Assembly (NCBI GenBank): GCA_963540815.1
Contig: CAUTQY010000007.1
Span: 1-64,000 of the forward strand
Direction of reading: 5' to 3'
Length of the DNA: 64,000 bases
Source of the DNA: Scybalousia_A sp963540815
GTDB lineage: Bacteria; Bacteroidota; Bacteroidia; Bacteroidales; P3
This document shows, one piece after another, positions 24,300 through 32,341 of the stretch. The first letter of the stretch is position 1. Each line of letters begins with the position of its first letter. A program made the translations under genes and the position numbers. Under the pieces are notes generated by a model, which worked only from the letters and a program-made list of their open reading frames with translations, was not told the DNA's origin and searched no databases.

Positions 24300-24905
24300 T
24301 AATAAAATTGCGGATTGCTTCGCCTTACGGCTCGCAATGACGGATGTACAATGTTGTATAAACTACATACCGACATTATGTATTGTTTGCGTAATGTGTC
24401 CGCGTCAAAAGCCTACCCTTTTTTTCTTCGTCATTGCAAGCCAAACAAAAGTGTCATTGCGAGCCTTCCTTTTACGTCATTGCGAGACTTTGCAGAACTC
24501 GTGACAATTTTGACCTATATATTTATTTTTTTGCGGACGGATTGGTAGACTGCCAAACTAGGAAAGGATTTTGCCTTTAGGCTTTTGGTTTCTGCCAAAG
24601 GCCGTTTCAATGATGAAAAAACCACCTTTTTTCATCAAAAAAAGGTGGTTTTTTGACTCAAAAAAGGTGGTTTTTTTGATAACGAATCACCGTTTGGCAG
24701 ACACAAAACAAAGAAAGGCAAAAATATCAGGCGGTTGGGATTGCCACGCCTTACGGCTCACAATGACGACCGGTAACATGCTTTTTTTCGGATTGCCACG
24801 ATTTAAAGCGAAGCTACGCAATGACGGACGCAATAAGGAATAGATTGCCACGCCCTAGCGGGTTCGCAACAACGTGTTTTTTGTGGATTGTTACGATAAA
24901 ACGAA
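24300..24905. repeat. Dispersed GGATTGC/GCAATGAC repeat cluster 3
   Basis: At least four recognisable copies: 24312-24341 (GGATTGCTTCGCCTTACG then CTCGCAATGAC), 24738-24767, 24790-24825 and a weaker one at 24842-24870. Partial GTCATTGCGAG units lie near 24429, 24450 and 24476. Copies occur in both orientations and vary in the centre. Confidence 0.8.
24561..24724 (-). repeat. 164-bp hairpin element A (word CCACC/GGTGG)
   Basis: Aligns end to end, in inverted orientation, with 36220-36383. The centre has three slots between A and T tracts: CCACC at 24622-24626, GGTGG at 24644-24648 and GGTGG at 24666-24670. The spacers are CATC and GACTC, and flanking words include TTTCTGCCA and GATAACGAATC. 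It can fold into strong hairpins. The strand is set relative to element B. Confidence 0.85.
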
Positions 24906-24986
24906 GAATAGCGAGGGTACAAAAACGGGCTGTAATAAAGATAGCAGAGTATATGGCAGATAAATAAAAAGAATAAATATATGGGT

Positions 24987-26147
24987 TTATAGAGAGTTGT
25001 ATAAATCGATGTGTTTTTGGGCTATATCATTGTTTGCGAACTTTTTTATATGCTTTAACCCTTCTTCTATGGCTTGTTCTTTTCTCTCTTTGTTATAAAG
25101 AAAAGTTTTAAGAGCTTGGGTCATGGCTTTGACATCATTATTTGCCACATACAAAGAATATTCCCCTCCTGCCTCTTCCAAACAAGAACCCTTACAAGCA
25201 ATTACGGGCAACCTATTGGACATAGCCTCTATAATAGGAATACCAAATCCTTCATAAACGGAAGGGTAAACAAATATTGAAGCCAAAGAATATATAACTT
25301 TTAACTCCTCAAATAACACCCCGTTTATAATATGAACATTATTGTTTAGATTGTTTTCTTGTATGTAAGATTCAACCTCTTTGGCATATTCCGTGCGTTT
25401 TCCTACAATAACAAGGTGTAAATCCTTTTGAGAATCCGTTAATTCCTTTAACGCTTTTATGGCAAGTAATACGTTTTTTCTTTTTTCTATTGTTCCCACA
25501 TTAAGAATAAATTTTTCGGGTAAGGAGTACTTTTGTCTTATCTCTCGCTTGTCCTCCGTGCAAACAGTTTGGGTAAATATGGGATTAAAAGATTGATAAA
25601 TAACCTCTATTTTATTTTCCGCAACATTACCGTATCGTATTATATCTCTTTTTGTACATTCGCTTATGGCTATAATACGGTCGGCTTGTTTTACTGTGCG
25701 AAAAAATTTTTGTTTATAAAACCAAACATCCGCAGGCGAATACCACTCCGGATGTGGTATAAAGATAAGGTCATGTATTGTTACTATGGATTTAACTCCG
25801 CTTTTTTTTATTCCAAAAGGCAGTTGTCCGCTAAGACCATGGAATACTTGTACTTTGTCTTTTAACAAATCCTTTACAATGTATTTTTCTCGCCAGAGTG
25901 TTTTTGCTATTTTGTTATTAAGCAGAGCGTTACCGGAATTATTAAAAGGAAATTTGAATGTTATATTTTTCTCGGACAAAAGAGAGGAGTAAAGTTCTTT
26001 TCTTCCCTCTGTTGGGGTGTAGAGAAAAAAAGATTTGTCTTTGTAATTGGTGGCCAAACTTTGCAAAAGTGTTCTACCATAAGAGCCCAACCCCGTTGTA
26101 TTGCCTGCTATTCTTTTGGCATCAAAACCTACGATTGTTTTGTTCAT
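24987..26147 (-). CDS. Glycosyltransferase family 4
   Basis: 386 aa from the ATG at 26147. The frame extends upstream to 26219, but that part overlaps the beta-barrel gene, and this ATG overlaps that gene's TGA (ATGA), which indicates translational coupling. N-terminal GFDAKRIAGNTTGLGSYGR binds the acceptor side, and the donor domain has LNVGTIEKRKN and the E-x7-E motif EGFGIPIIEAMS. It looks like a mannosyltransferase-type GT4, but the sugar is unknown. It ends an operon with a transglutaminase-like protein and a barrel protein, separate from the main glycan locus. Confidence 0.9.
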   Translation of the reverse strand: MNKTIVGFDAKRIAGNTTGLGSYGRTLLQSLATNYKDKSFFLYTPTEGRKELYSSLLSEKNITFKFPFNNSGNALLNNKIAKTLWREKYIVKDLLKDKVQVFHGLSGQLPFGIKKSGVKSIVTIHDLIFIPHPEWYSPADVWFYKQKFFRTVKQADRIIAISECTKRDIIRYGNVAENKIEVIYQSFNPIFTQTVCTEDKREIRQKYSLPEKFILNVGTIEKRKNVLLAIKALKELTDSQKDLHLVIVGKRTEYAKEVESYIQENNLNNNVHIINGVLFEELKVIYSLASIFVYPSVYEGFGIPIIEAMSNRLPVIACKGSCLEEAGGEYSLYVANNDVKAMTQALKTFLYNKERKEQAIEEGLKHIKKFANNDIAQKHIDLYNSL

Positions 26148-26815
26148 CGTCTTTTCTTGTCTGAGTGAAAGAAATAGGTAAGACCCAAACCCCAACCGCG
26201 CCAGCGATAGTTGTTCCATCTGCCTATATTAACAAAACCCATTGTATAAGTGGCATTTATTTCCCAATGATGATTAAAATCGTAGCCCACTCCAAACATA
26301 TAACCTACGTCTTCTTTGTGCAAATTGCCGTCGGCAAAAGTTTTTACCGTTTTACTCTCTCCTGCCGTATAATTGTCTTTATCCTGTTGGTCGTTATTTG
26401 TCCATGTTGTATTACCCCACAATCCGTATGTAACAAAGGGTGTTATGGAAACAATAATTCCTCTTCCCGCTCTTTCGTCTCCGAATTTTAATTCCAATTT
26501 TGCCTCAATATCCAAAAAATATCCGTCTATATCGGATGTTCCTTGCGGAAAATCGGATTTGTAACCCTTTTTCCACAAAGCAAGCATTGGTTTGAAATAC
26601 AGATTATATACCAAATGTTTTTCTCCTACCATACCGACTTTTGCACCAAATTGCTTTTCAATATATTGCGGTTGATTAACCCAATCGTATGTTCCGTTAA
26701 TGCTTACTCCAAACTTCCAAGGGTCCTTGCTTTCTTTAACGGTGCTGACCTCCATTTGAGCAAAAACTACCTTTGATGCAATTAGTACAAGCAAGAATAA
26801 TAAAATCTTTTTCAT
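26144..26815 (-). CDS. Outer-membrane beta-barrel protein
   Basis: 223 aa from the ATG at 26815; the longer frame would use a TTG. Signal peptide MKKILLFLLVLIASKVVFAQ. The mature part has alternating hydrophobic/aromatic strands (VGYMFGVGYDFNHHWEINATYTM; GWGLGLTYFF near the C terminus) typical of an 8-strand or similar small barrel. Function unknown. It lies 65 nt after the transglutaminase gene and overlaps the GT4 gene by 4 bp, so it is part of the same operon. Confidence 0.75.
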   Translation of the reverse strand: MKKILLFLLVLIASKVVFAQMEVSTVKESKDPWKFGVSINGTYDWVNQPQYIEKQFGAKVGMVGEKHLVYNLYFKPMLALWKKGYKSDFPQGTSDIDGYFLDIEAKLELKFGDERAGRGIIVSITPFVTYGLWGNTTWTNNDQQDKDNYTAGESKTVKTFADGNLHKEDVGYMFGVGYDFNHHWEINATYTMGFVNIGRWNNYRWRGWGLGLTYFFHSDKKRR

Positions 26816-26880
26816 TGTGTTTTGCCAAAAAAATAAAAATGCCAAGTAAGAAATCTAAAACGCTATTTCAAGGATTAATA

Positions 26881-29313
26881 TTATTTGAGAAGTTTAAGTA
26901 TTTCCTCCTGAGAAGAAATCTTATAGCCTTGTGACAGATATATAATGTCTTGTTTTTCTATCAAGGTTAGTATGGGATAATTGTTTAAGAAGTCTAATTT
27001 TGTAGTCTCTATTATCTGTTTTTCTACCTGCTTGTTTTCATCCAAAATTACTATTGTATTTTTGGGCAAGGATGGAAAAACAGAAGTGGAAAAATCCTTG
27101 TTTAGCAAACTTTTATCCAAAATCAAAACAAGAAAAACATCTTCTTTTTTGTCAAAGTCCGACTTTGATTTGGATATGTCTACCAAAAGATGTCTTGACG
27201 GCTCTTTGTAAGGGTCTATTACGGCAAGAATTATTGCTCGTTTTTCCTGTTGAATGCTCTGCAAATTGCAAACAGACATATTATTTTGCAAAGTATGTGT
27301 TATAATTTTCTTTTGCTTTGGCAAAGCTATTTGTCCGTAGTTTGCAATATCTTCTTTAATCTCCGGTATTGTTACGGTTATATATGTTGTGTCTTTTTCG
27401 TTCAGGGTAAAATATGTTTCTTTTACCCGTACCTTTCCCGTAGAGTTTCTATTTCCTACAATCATACGATATTCTCCCGTAGGTAATTGTAGTCTTTCGG
27501 GAAAAGAGATAAATTTTGGGTCGTATTCATAATCCAAAGTAACAAACTCATTGTTTAAAAGTCTCTGAATGGTAAATTGAGAATAGTACTCCGGTTTTAT
27601 CTTGTTTGATTTGTCATTATTCACCACAAGAGTACAATTGTTTGTTTCATTTTCTTTTTGTTCAAAAGCGTACTGCCAAGCGGAATTTTTATCATTTCTC
27701 CATTGAGCCCTGCCCGTTGCCCATTCGTAACGCGACTCTATATTGAAACTCCTGCATATTGCAACAAAAAGAATTTCACGCGATTTTTTGTCGGAGGTTT
27801 TTGCCTTTAAAACACCCTCCGGAGAAATAGGTACATTATAATAATTGTCCTTATCATTAAGTTTTATGTTATTTTCTATCCATTTGGCAACTTGACTTCC
27901 TTTTTGGAAAGGGGTTTTAAAATACTTGTTTATAAAACTTCTCCACTTTGTAATTTTTTCCAAAGCAATACGCGGATTAATAATATATTCGGAGGTCTCG
28001 TTTTCTTTTATCTGTTGTAAATGGTCTATGATGATATTTGCTTGAAGGTCGCGTAAATCTTTTTCGTACACAAGTTGAAGTATTCTTCTGTTGATAGGGT
28101 GTTTGTAATTCAACACTTTTTGTATTTGTTCATAATTTCCCCATGATTTTTTTATCAATTCATCTTCCGTTTTTGGAAATGTTGCAATGTAAGCATTGCG
28201 AAGCGAATCCTCATAAATCAATCTTTTGTTGTTTTCTTTGATTTCTTTTTCGGAAAGTGTTTGTATGGGCAATTCTTTTGGCGGACTTATAAGAAAAACA
28301 TTGTCTTTGAGTTCCTTCTCCTTTAAGCGTACGGTTATATTAGTATCGTTGGCAAAGGCTTGTTTTTGAGCAAATAGTTTGTCTGTTTTTACCCATATCA
28401 TCAAATCTCCGTAACCCGTAGTCAAAACAACTTCTCCCTCTTCGTTCGTAATCATTTTTGCAAGAGGATAATATTCCGCATAATTATAAAGCCCGAAACT
28501 TACCTCCGCTCCGTGAATGGGTTTGTCGCTTTTGTTGTAAACCTTTACTTTAAGTTGTTTGGTTGGCGCATAATTGCCAAGTAAATTGATTTTGGAGTAT
28601 TTTTCGGCTTCAAAGTTTTTTTCTTCCTTGCCGTTGTATTTGCCAAAAACGGTAGTATGTACCATCATTGCCCTTTTTGACGGTGCTTGAAACCAAGCAA
28701 TATTCAATTTTGCCTCCGGCTCGCACGCACCCAAAAAGTACCATTTGCCGTCTATAAAAACCTCTACCCAAGCGTGATTATCATCCGTATGCGCCCAACG
28801 AGGAGTATAACACTGACGGGCAGGAATGCCCACACTTCTCAGAGCCGTAACGGCAAAAGTACTCTCTTCGCCGCACCGTCCCCAAGAGGTTTTCATTGTT
28901 GCCAAAGGTGAAGAAGTTCTGCCGTCCGAAGCCTTATAATTTACTTTTTCATGACACCAATGATTGACTTCCAAAGCAGCATCATACATACTTAAATCCT
29001 TAACCCTGTCTTTTAACTCATTGAACATGTATAACCTTGCCGTATCAAGATTTTCATTATTAACTCTATATACCAAAACAAAGTGCTTAAAAATATCCTC
29101 CGGTATATTCTTGCACCAAGCAAAAGTGTTTTTTGCCTCTATGGTTGAGCGAACTTGTTTGATAAAGAAGGTGCTATCATAATCCAAGCGGTCGTTTAAA
29201 GGCATGTACTCATAGAGAAAATTAAGATATTCCTTTTCCTTCTCGGTATAGTCTTGTGCATTCGTAATATTCACACACAACAAAGACAACAAAACGGCAA
29301 ATAATTTTTTCAT
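26881..29313 (-). CDS. Exported transglutaminase-like protein
   Basis: 810 aa from the ATG at 29313, which starts a clear signal peptide (MKKLFAVLLSLLCVNITNAQ). The alternative ATG at 29361 would overlap the promoter element. The transglutaminase core lies near residues 130-200, with Cys in WGRCGEES (about 147) and His in NHAWVEV (about 178), followed by the ACEPEAKLN block. Middle repeats look beta-rich; the C-terminal 120 residues resemble a thioredoxin-like fold without a CxxC. Likely a periplasmic or surface protein acting on peptides or cross-links; the substrate is unknown. Confidence 0.82.
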   Translation of the reverse strand: MKKLFAVLLSLLCVNITNAQDYTEKEKEYLNFLYEYMPLNDRLDYDSTFFIKQVRSTIEAKNTFAWCKNIPEDIFKHFVLVYRVNNENLDTARLYMFNELKDRVKDLSMYDAALEVNHWCHEKVNYKASDGRTSSPLATMKTSWGRCGEESTFAVTALRSVGIPARQCYTPRWAHTDDNHAWVEVFIDGKWYFLGACEPEAKLNIAWFQAPSKRAMMVHTTVFGKYNGKEEKNFEAEKYSKINLLGNYAPTKQLKVKVYNKSDKPIHGAEVSFGLYNYAEYYPLAKMITNEEGEVVLTTGYGDLMIWVKTDKLFAQKQAFANDTNITVRLKEKELKDNVFLISPPKELPIQTLSEKEIKENNKRLIYEDSLRNAYIATFPKTEDELIKKSWGNYEQIQKVLNYKHPINRRILQLVYEKDLRDLQANIIIDHLQQIKENETSEYIINPRIALEKITKWRSFINKYFKTPFQKGSQVAKWIENNIKLNDKDNYYNVPISPEGVLKAKTSDKKSREILFVAICRSFNIESRYEWATGRAQWRNDKNSAWQYAFEQKENETNNCTLVVNNDKSNKIKPEYYSQFTIQRLLNNEFVTLDYEYDPKFISFPERLQLPTGEYRMIVGNRNSTGKVRVKETYFTLNEKDTTYITVTIPEIKEDIANYGQIALPKQKKIITHTLQNNMSVCNLQSIQQEKRAIILAVIDPYKEPSRHLLVDISKSKSDFDKKEDVFLVLILDKSLLNKDFSTSVFPSLPKNTIVILDENKQVEKQIIETTKLDFLNNYPILTLIEKQDIIYLSQGYKISSQEEILKLLK

Positions 29314-29335
29314 AAAAAAACACACTATTATTTTG

Positions 29336-29343
29336 CAAAAGTA
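29336..29343 (-). promoter_or_regulatory. Promoter -7 element of the transglutaminase operon
   Basis: TACTTTTG on the minus strand, 22 nt before the ATG at 29313. Its position argues against the upstream ATG at 29361. Confidence 0.45.
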
Positions 29344-29434
29344 ATAAAAAATAGGGTTCATAGGATAATAATTACTCTTTTTACGTATAAAATAATTTGA
29401 AAAACAAATATTTTATATTTTGATATAAAGTTTA

Positions 29435-29442
29435 TATCTTTG
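29435..29442 (+). promoter_or_regulatory. Promoter -7 element of the S9 peptidase gene
   Basis: TATCTTTG, 35 nt before the ATG at 29478. No well-spaced TTTG -33 box. Confidence 0.45.
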
Positions 29443-29477
29443 CAAAACAAGAAAACAATAATTTAATTTCAACAATA

Positions 29478-31625
29478 ATGAAAAAAATATTCCTATGTTT
29501 TGGTTTGATGGCTCTTGTTTTTGCCTCTTGCCAGCAAAAAACCAAAGATAAAGACCTAATAGAAAAACCGCAAATGGAAGTAAAAGACGGAAAGCTAACG
29601 CCTGAGGTACTTTGGGCTTTCGGACGGATAGGAGAGGTTAGCGTATCGCCGGACGGAGAAAAAATACTGTATACCGTTACCTATTATTCCGTAGAAAAAA
29701 ACAGAGGTAATGCCGAAATTTATATAATGGATAAAGATGGCAAAAATGTTAAGCAATTGACACAAACAAATAATTCCGAGTTTAATGTTGTTTTCAACCC
29801 AAAGGGAGACAAGATTGGCTTTATTTATGCCGATAACGGTGAGGTAAATATTTGGCAAATGAATCTTGATGGTTCCGGACGCGAAAAAATATCCGATTTT
29901 ACCGAAGGTGATTTGGAAGGTTTTGCTTATTCTCCCGATGGAAAAAAAATTATGTACGTTAGAGCCTTGCCCAAGAAAGACAAATACGCCTACCTTAAAG
30001 AAGGTTTGGATAAAACTACCGGTAGGGTAAATGACGACCTTATGTATAGACATTGGGATAACTGGGTAGATAATGTTCCGCAACCTTTTGTTGCCGAATT
30101 TGACGGCAAACAAATAGGAAAGGCTACCAATCTTTTGGAAGGAACGGAGTTTGAATCTCCTATGCGACCTTGGGGTGGTATGGAACAACTTGCTTTTTCT
30201 CCGGATAGCAAAAAAATAGCATATACTTGCAGAAAAAAGACAGGCAAAGAATATGCTTATTCTACCAATTCGGATATTTATTTGTATGATATTGAAACAA
30301 AAAATCTTGTCAATCTTTCCAAAGATATGATGGGATACGACCAAAATCCCGTTTTTTCTTCCGACGGTAAATATCTGGCATGGGAAAGTATGGAGAGAGA
30401 CGGTTATGAGGCGGATAAGATTCGTCTAATGTTGTGCGAACTATCTAACGGCAAAGTTACCTATATGACCGAAAACTTTGACCAAAATGCCAATGGTATT
30501 CGTTTTAGTGAAGATAACAAATACGTGTACTTTATTTCGGACTATCATGGCAGAGACAATATTTATAAAATGGATATCAAAAACAAATCCATCAAACAAA
30601 TAACAAAGGAAAGCGCAGATTATACCTCGGTTATTCCGACAAAAAACGGTTTGATTGCAACTCAAATGTCCATGCTTCACCCCGTGGAAATATGGTCTGT
30701 TGATGAAAAAGAGGGCAAAGAACAAAAAATTTCCACGACCAACGATGACCTTATGGCAAAAATAAGATGGGGAAAAGTGGAAGAAAGAAAATTAAAGGCC
30801 ACTGACGGCAAAGACCTTTATACTTGGGTTATTTATCCTCCCGATTTTGATTCTACAAAAAAATATCCTACACTACTTTATTGTGAAGGAGGACCTCAAA
30901 CAACGGTTTCTCAGTTTTGGTCATACAGATGGAATTTTTCCATAATGGCTTCTCATGGCTACATTGTCGTTGCTCCCAACAGAAGAGGTTTGCCCGGTTT
31001 CGGACACGAGTGGAACGAGGCTATTTCGGGTGATTACGGCGGTCAATGTATGAAAGATTATTTAACCGCAATAGACGAAATAAGCAAAGAACCGTATGTG
31101 GACAAGGAGCATAGAGGAGCTGTCGGTGCAAGTTTTGGAGGTTTTTCGGTTTATTGGCTGGCCGGGCATCACGACAATAGATTTAAGGCTTTTATAGCAC
31201 ACAACGGTATGTTTAACCTTGACCAACAATATTTGGAGACCGAGGAAATGTGGTTTGTAAATTGGGATTTGGGCGGACCTTATTGGAGCAAGGACCCTAA
31301 GGTTAAAAAATCCTACGCGAATTCTCCTCACTTATTTGTAGACAAGTGGAATACTCCTTTGTTGGTAATACATTCGGAATTTGATTTTCGTATTGTTGCC
31401 TCACAGGGAATGGCTGCCTATAATGCTGCCGTTAATTTGGATATTCCTGCTCGTTATCTCTATTTTCCGGATGAAACACATTGGGTGCTTAAACCTCAAA
31501 ATGGAATACTTTGGCAAAGAAATTTCTTTGATTGGTTGGATAGGTGGCTGAAACCTAATAGCCCGTCTGCAAAACGAATGTCGGATAAAGAAAAAGATTT
31601 TGCGGAAAAAATGAATAACAGATAA
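29478..31625 (+). CDS. S9 prolyl-oligopeptidase-family lipoprotein
   Basis: 715-aa serine peptidase. Lipoprotein signal ending FASC, with the lipidated Cys at 18. A beta-propeller of PD40-like repeats (VSPDGEKILYTV, YSPDGKKIMYV, FSPDSKKIAYT, FSSDGKYLAWE) is followed by an alpha/beta hydrolase domain. Catalytic triad: Ser552 in GASFGG, Asp636 in SEFDFR, His668 in DETHW. It probably trims oligopeptides in the periplasm or at the surface for amino-acid nutrition. The DUF3127 gene follows after 20 nt and shares its terminator. Confidence 0.93.
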   Translation: MKKIFLCFGLMALVFASCQQKTKDKDLIEKPQMEVKDGKLTPEVLWAFGRIGEVSVSPDGEKILYTVTYYSVEKNRGNAEIYIMDKDGKNVKQLTQTNNSEFNVVFNPKGDKIGFIYADNGEVNIWQMNLDGSGREKISDFTEGDLEGFAYSPDGKKIMYVRALPKKDKYAYLKEGLDKTTGRVNDDLMYRHWDNWVDNVPQPFVAEFDGKQIGKATNLLEGTEFESPMRPWGGMEQLAFSPDSKKIAYTCRKKTGKEYAYSTNSDIYLYDIETKNLVNLSKDMMGYDQNPVFSSDGKYLAWESMERDGYEADKIRLMLCELSNGKVTYMTENFDQNANGIRFSEDNKYVYFISDYHGRDNIYKMDIKNKSIKQITKESADYTSVIPTKNGLIATQMSMLHPVEIWSVDEKEGKEQKISTTNDDLMAKIRWGKVEERKLKATDGKDLYTWVIYPPDFDSTKKYPTLLYCEGGPQTTVSQFWSYRWNFSIMASHGYIVVAPNRRGLPGFGHEWNEAISGDYGGQCMKDYLTAIDEISKEPYVDKEHRGAVGASFGGFSVYWLAGHHDNRFKAFIAHNGMFNLDQQYLETEEMWFVNWDLGGPYWSKDPKVKKSYANSPHLFVDKWNTPLLVIHSEFDFRIVASQGMAAYNAAVNLDIPARYLYFPDETHWVLKPQNGILWQRNFFDWLDRWLKPNSPSAKRMSDKEKDFAEKMNNR

Positions 31626-31645
31626 TAAAAAAATATATATGTAAA

Positions 31646-32125
31646 ATGGAAATTATAGGAAAATTAAGACAATTATTGCCGGAACAGAGAGGAGAATCTG
31701 CAAGAGGTCCTTGGGTAAGAGGTGGTTTTGTAATAGATTTGTTGGATAGTCAATACCCAAGAAGCATAGCCTTTTCAACTTGGGGAGAAGATATGCTTTC
31801 TCAACTAAAATCTTTGAGAATAGGAGATACCATACAAGTAATCTTTGAAATAGAATCTCGTCCTTGGCAAGACAGATGGTTTACCGAATGCAGGTGTAGG
31901 AGCATAGGCGCCTTTGTCTCTGCCAATAATCAAGGTGGAGGCAATCCGTATAATCAACCTGTGCAAAACAATACTACTGCTCAACCAACTTATCAACAAC
32001 CTAATGCTAATGTTAATGATGTTGCTCAGACTCAGCCAAACACTCCCGTAAATACCGAACAGACGGGCGGTGGAAATATAGAAACGGATTCTATGGACGG
32101 GGCAGACGACGATTTGCCATTCTAA
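31646..32125 (+). CDS. DUF3127 protein with SSB-like acidic tail
   Basis: 159 aa. Residues 1-95 form a DUF3127 domain with an OB-fold-like strand pattern (GKLRQLLPEQRGES, GGFVIDLLDSQYPR, IGDTIQVIFEIESR). A low-complexity Asn/Gln/Thr/Pro linker follows, then the C-terminal tail DGADDDLPF. The same layout (OB domain, flexible linker, DDDxPF) is found in single-stranded DNA-binding protein, whose tail recruits repair and replication partners. Function is not established. It sits in an operon behind the S9 peptidase. Confidence 0.85.
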   Translation: MEIIGKLRQLLPEQRGESARGPWVRGGFVIDLLDSQYPRSIAFSTWGEDMLSQLKSLRIGDTIQVIFEIESRPWQDRWFTECRCRSIGAFVSANNQGGGNPYNQPVQNNTTAQPTYQQPNANVNDVAQTQPNTPVNTEQTGGGNIETDSMDGADDDLPF

Positions 32126-32179
32126 TACGAAGCGTACTCACAAGTACAGATACTTTTATTTTTCATTTTTATTTATTTC

Positions 32180-32216
32180 AAAAGAGGGTAGCTTGTTTTT
32201 GCCCTCTTTTGTTTTT
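32180..32216 (+). terminator. Terminator after DUF3127 gene
   Basis: A 9-bp stem AAAAGAGGG/CCCTCTTTT (32180-32188, 32202-32210) with a 13-nt loop, then GTTTTT. Confidence 0.8.
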
Positions 32217-32256
32217 GTATAAAGCACATACTCTCGTTGTTACATTATCTTGAGTA

Positions 32257-32302
32257 TGACATAGTTAGGAAAATACTTATTTTTGAGTATTAGACTATGT
32301 CA
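32257..32302 (+). promoter_or_regulatory. Nested inverted repeat upstream of ABC exporter pair
   Basis: Outer arms TGACATAGT/ACTATGTCA (32257-32265, 32294-32302), inner arms AATACT/AGTATT (32272-32277, 32286-32291). A TGAGTAT word occurs at 32251 and 32284. It lies 40 nt before the first ABC gene and may be an operator for a metal- or stress-responsive regulator. Confidence 0.4.
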
Positions 32303-32341
32303 AATTTCTTATGAACTTTGTAAAAAATTTATAGTTATAAT

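Larger units (their letters stand above)
24214..24986. other. Geneless repeat-rich stretch after tRNA-Gln
   Basis: No supported coding sequence; the open frames here pass through repeats. It contains repeat cluster 3 and the 164-bp hairpin element A. Confidence 0.75.

Noticed and set aside
24600..24680. Possible CRISPR-like repeat-spacer pattern in the A/T-tract hairpins
   Set aside because: Only three short units, no constant-length unique spacers and no cas genes. The pattern is a self-complementary scaffold with swapped 5-nt words.
24184..24843. Three overlapping plus-strand open frames of 77-106 codons after tRNA-Gln
   Set aside because: They run through the dispersed palindromes and the 164-bp hairpin element, begin inside the tRNA terminator, and show no domain or start context.
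26147..26219. Longer start for the GT4 gene (ATG at 26219)
   Set aside because: The extension would lie entirely within the coding part of the barrel gene, adds non-family sequence before GFDAKR, and ignores the ATGA overlap that couples the two genes.
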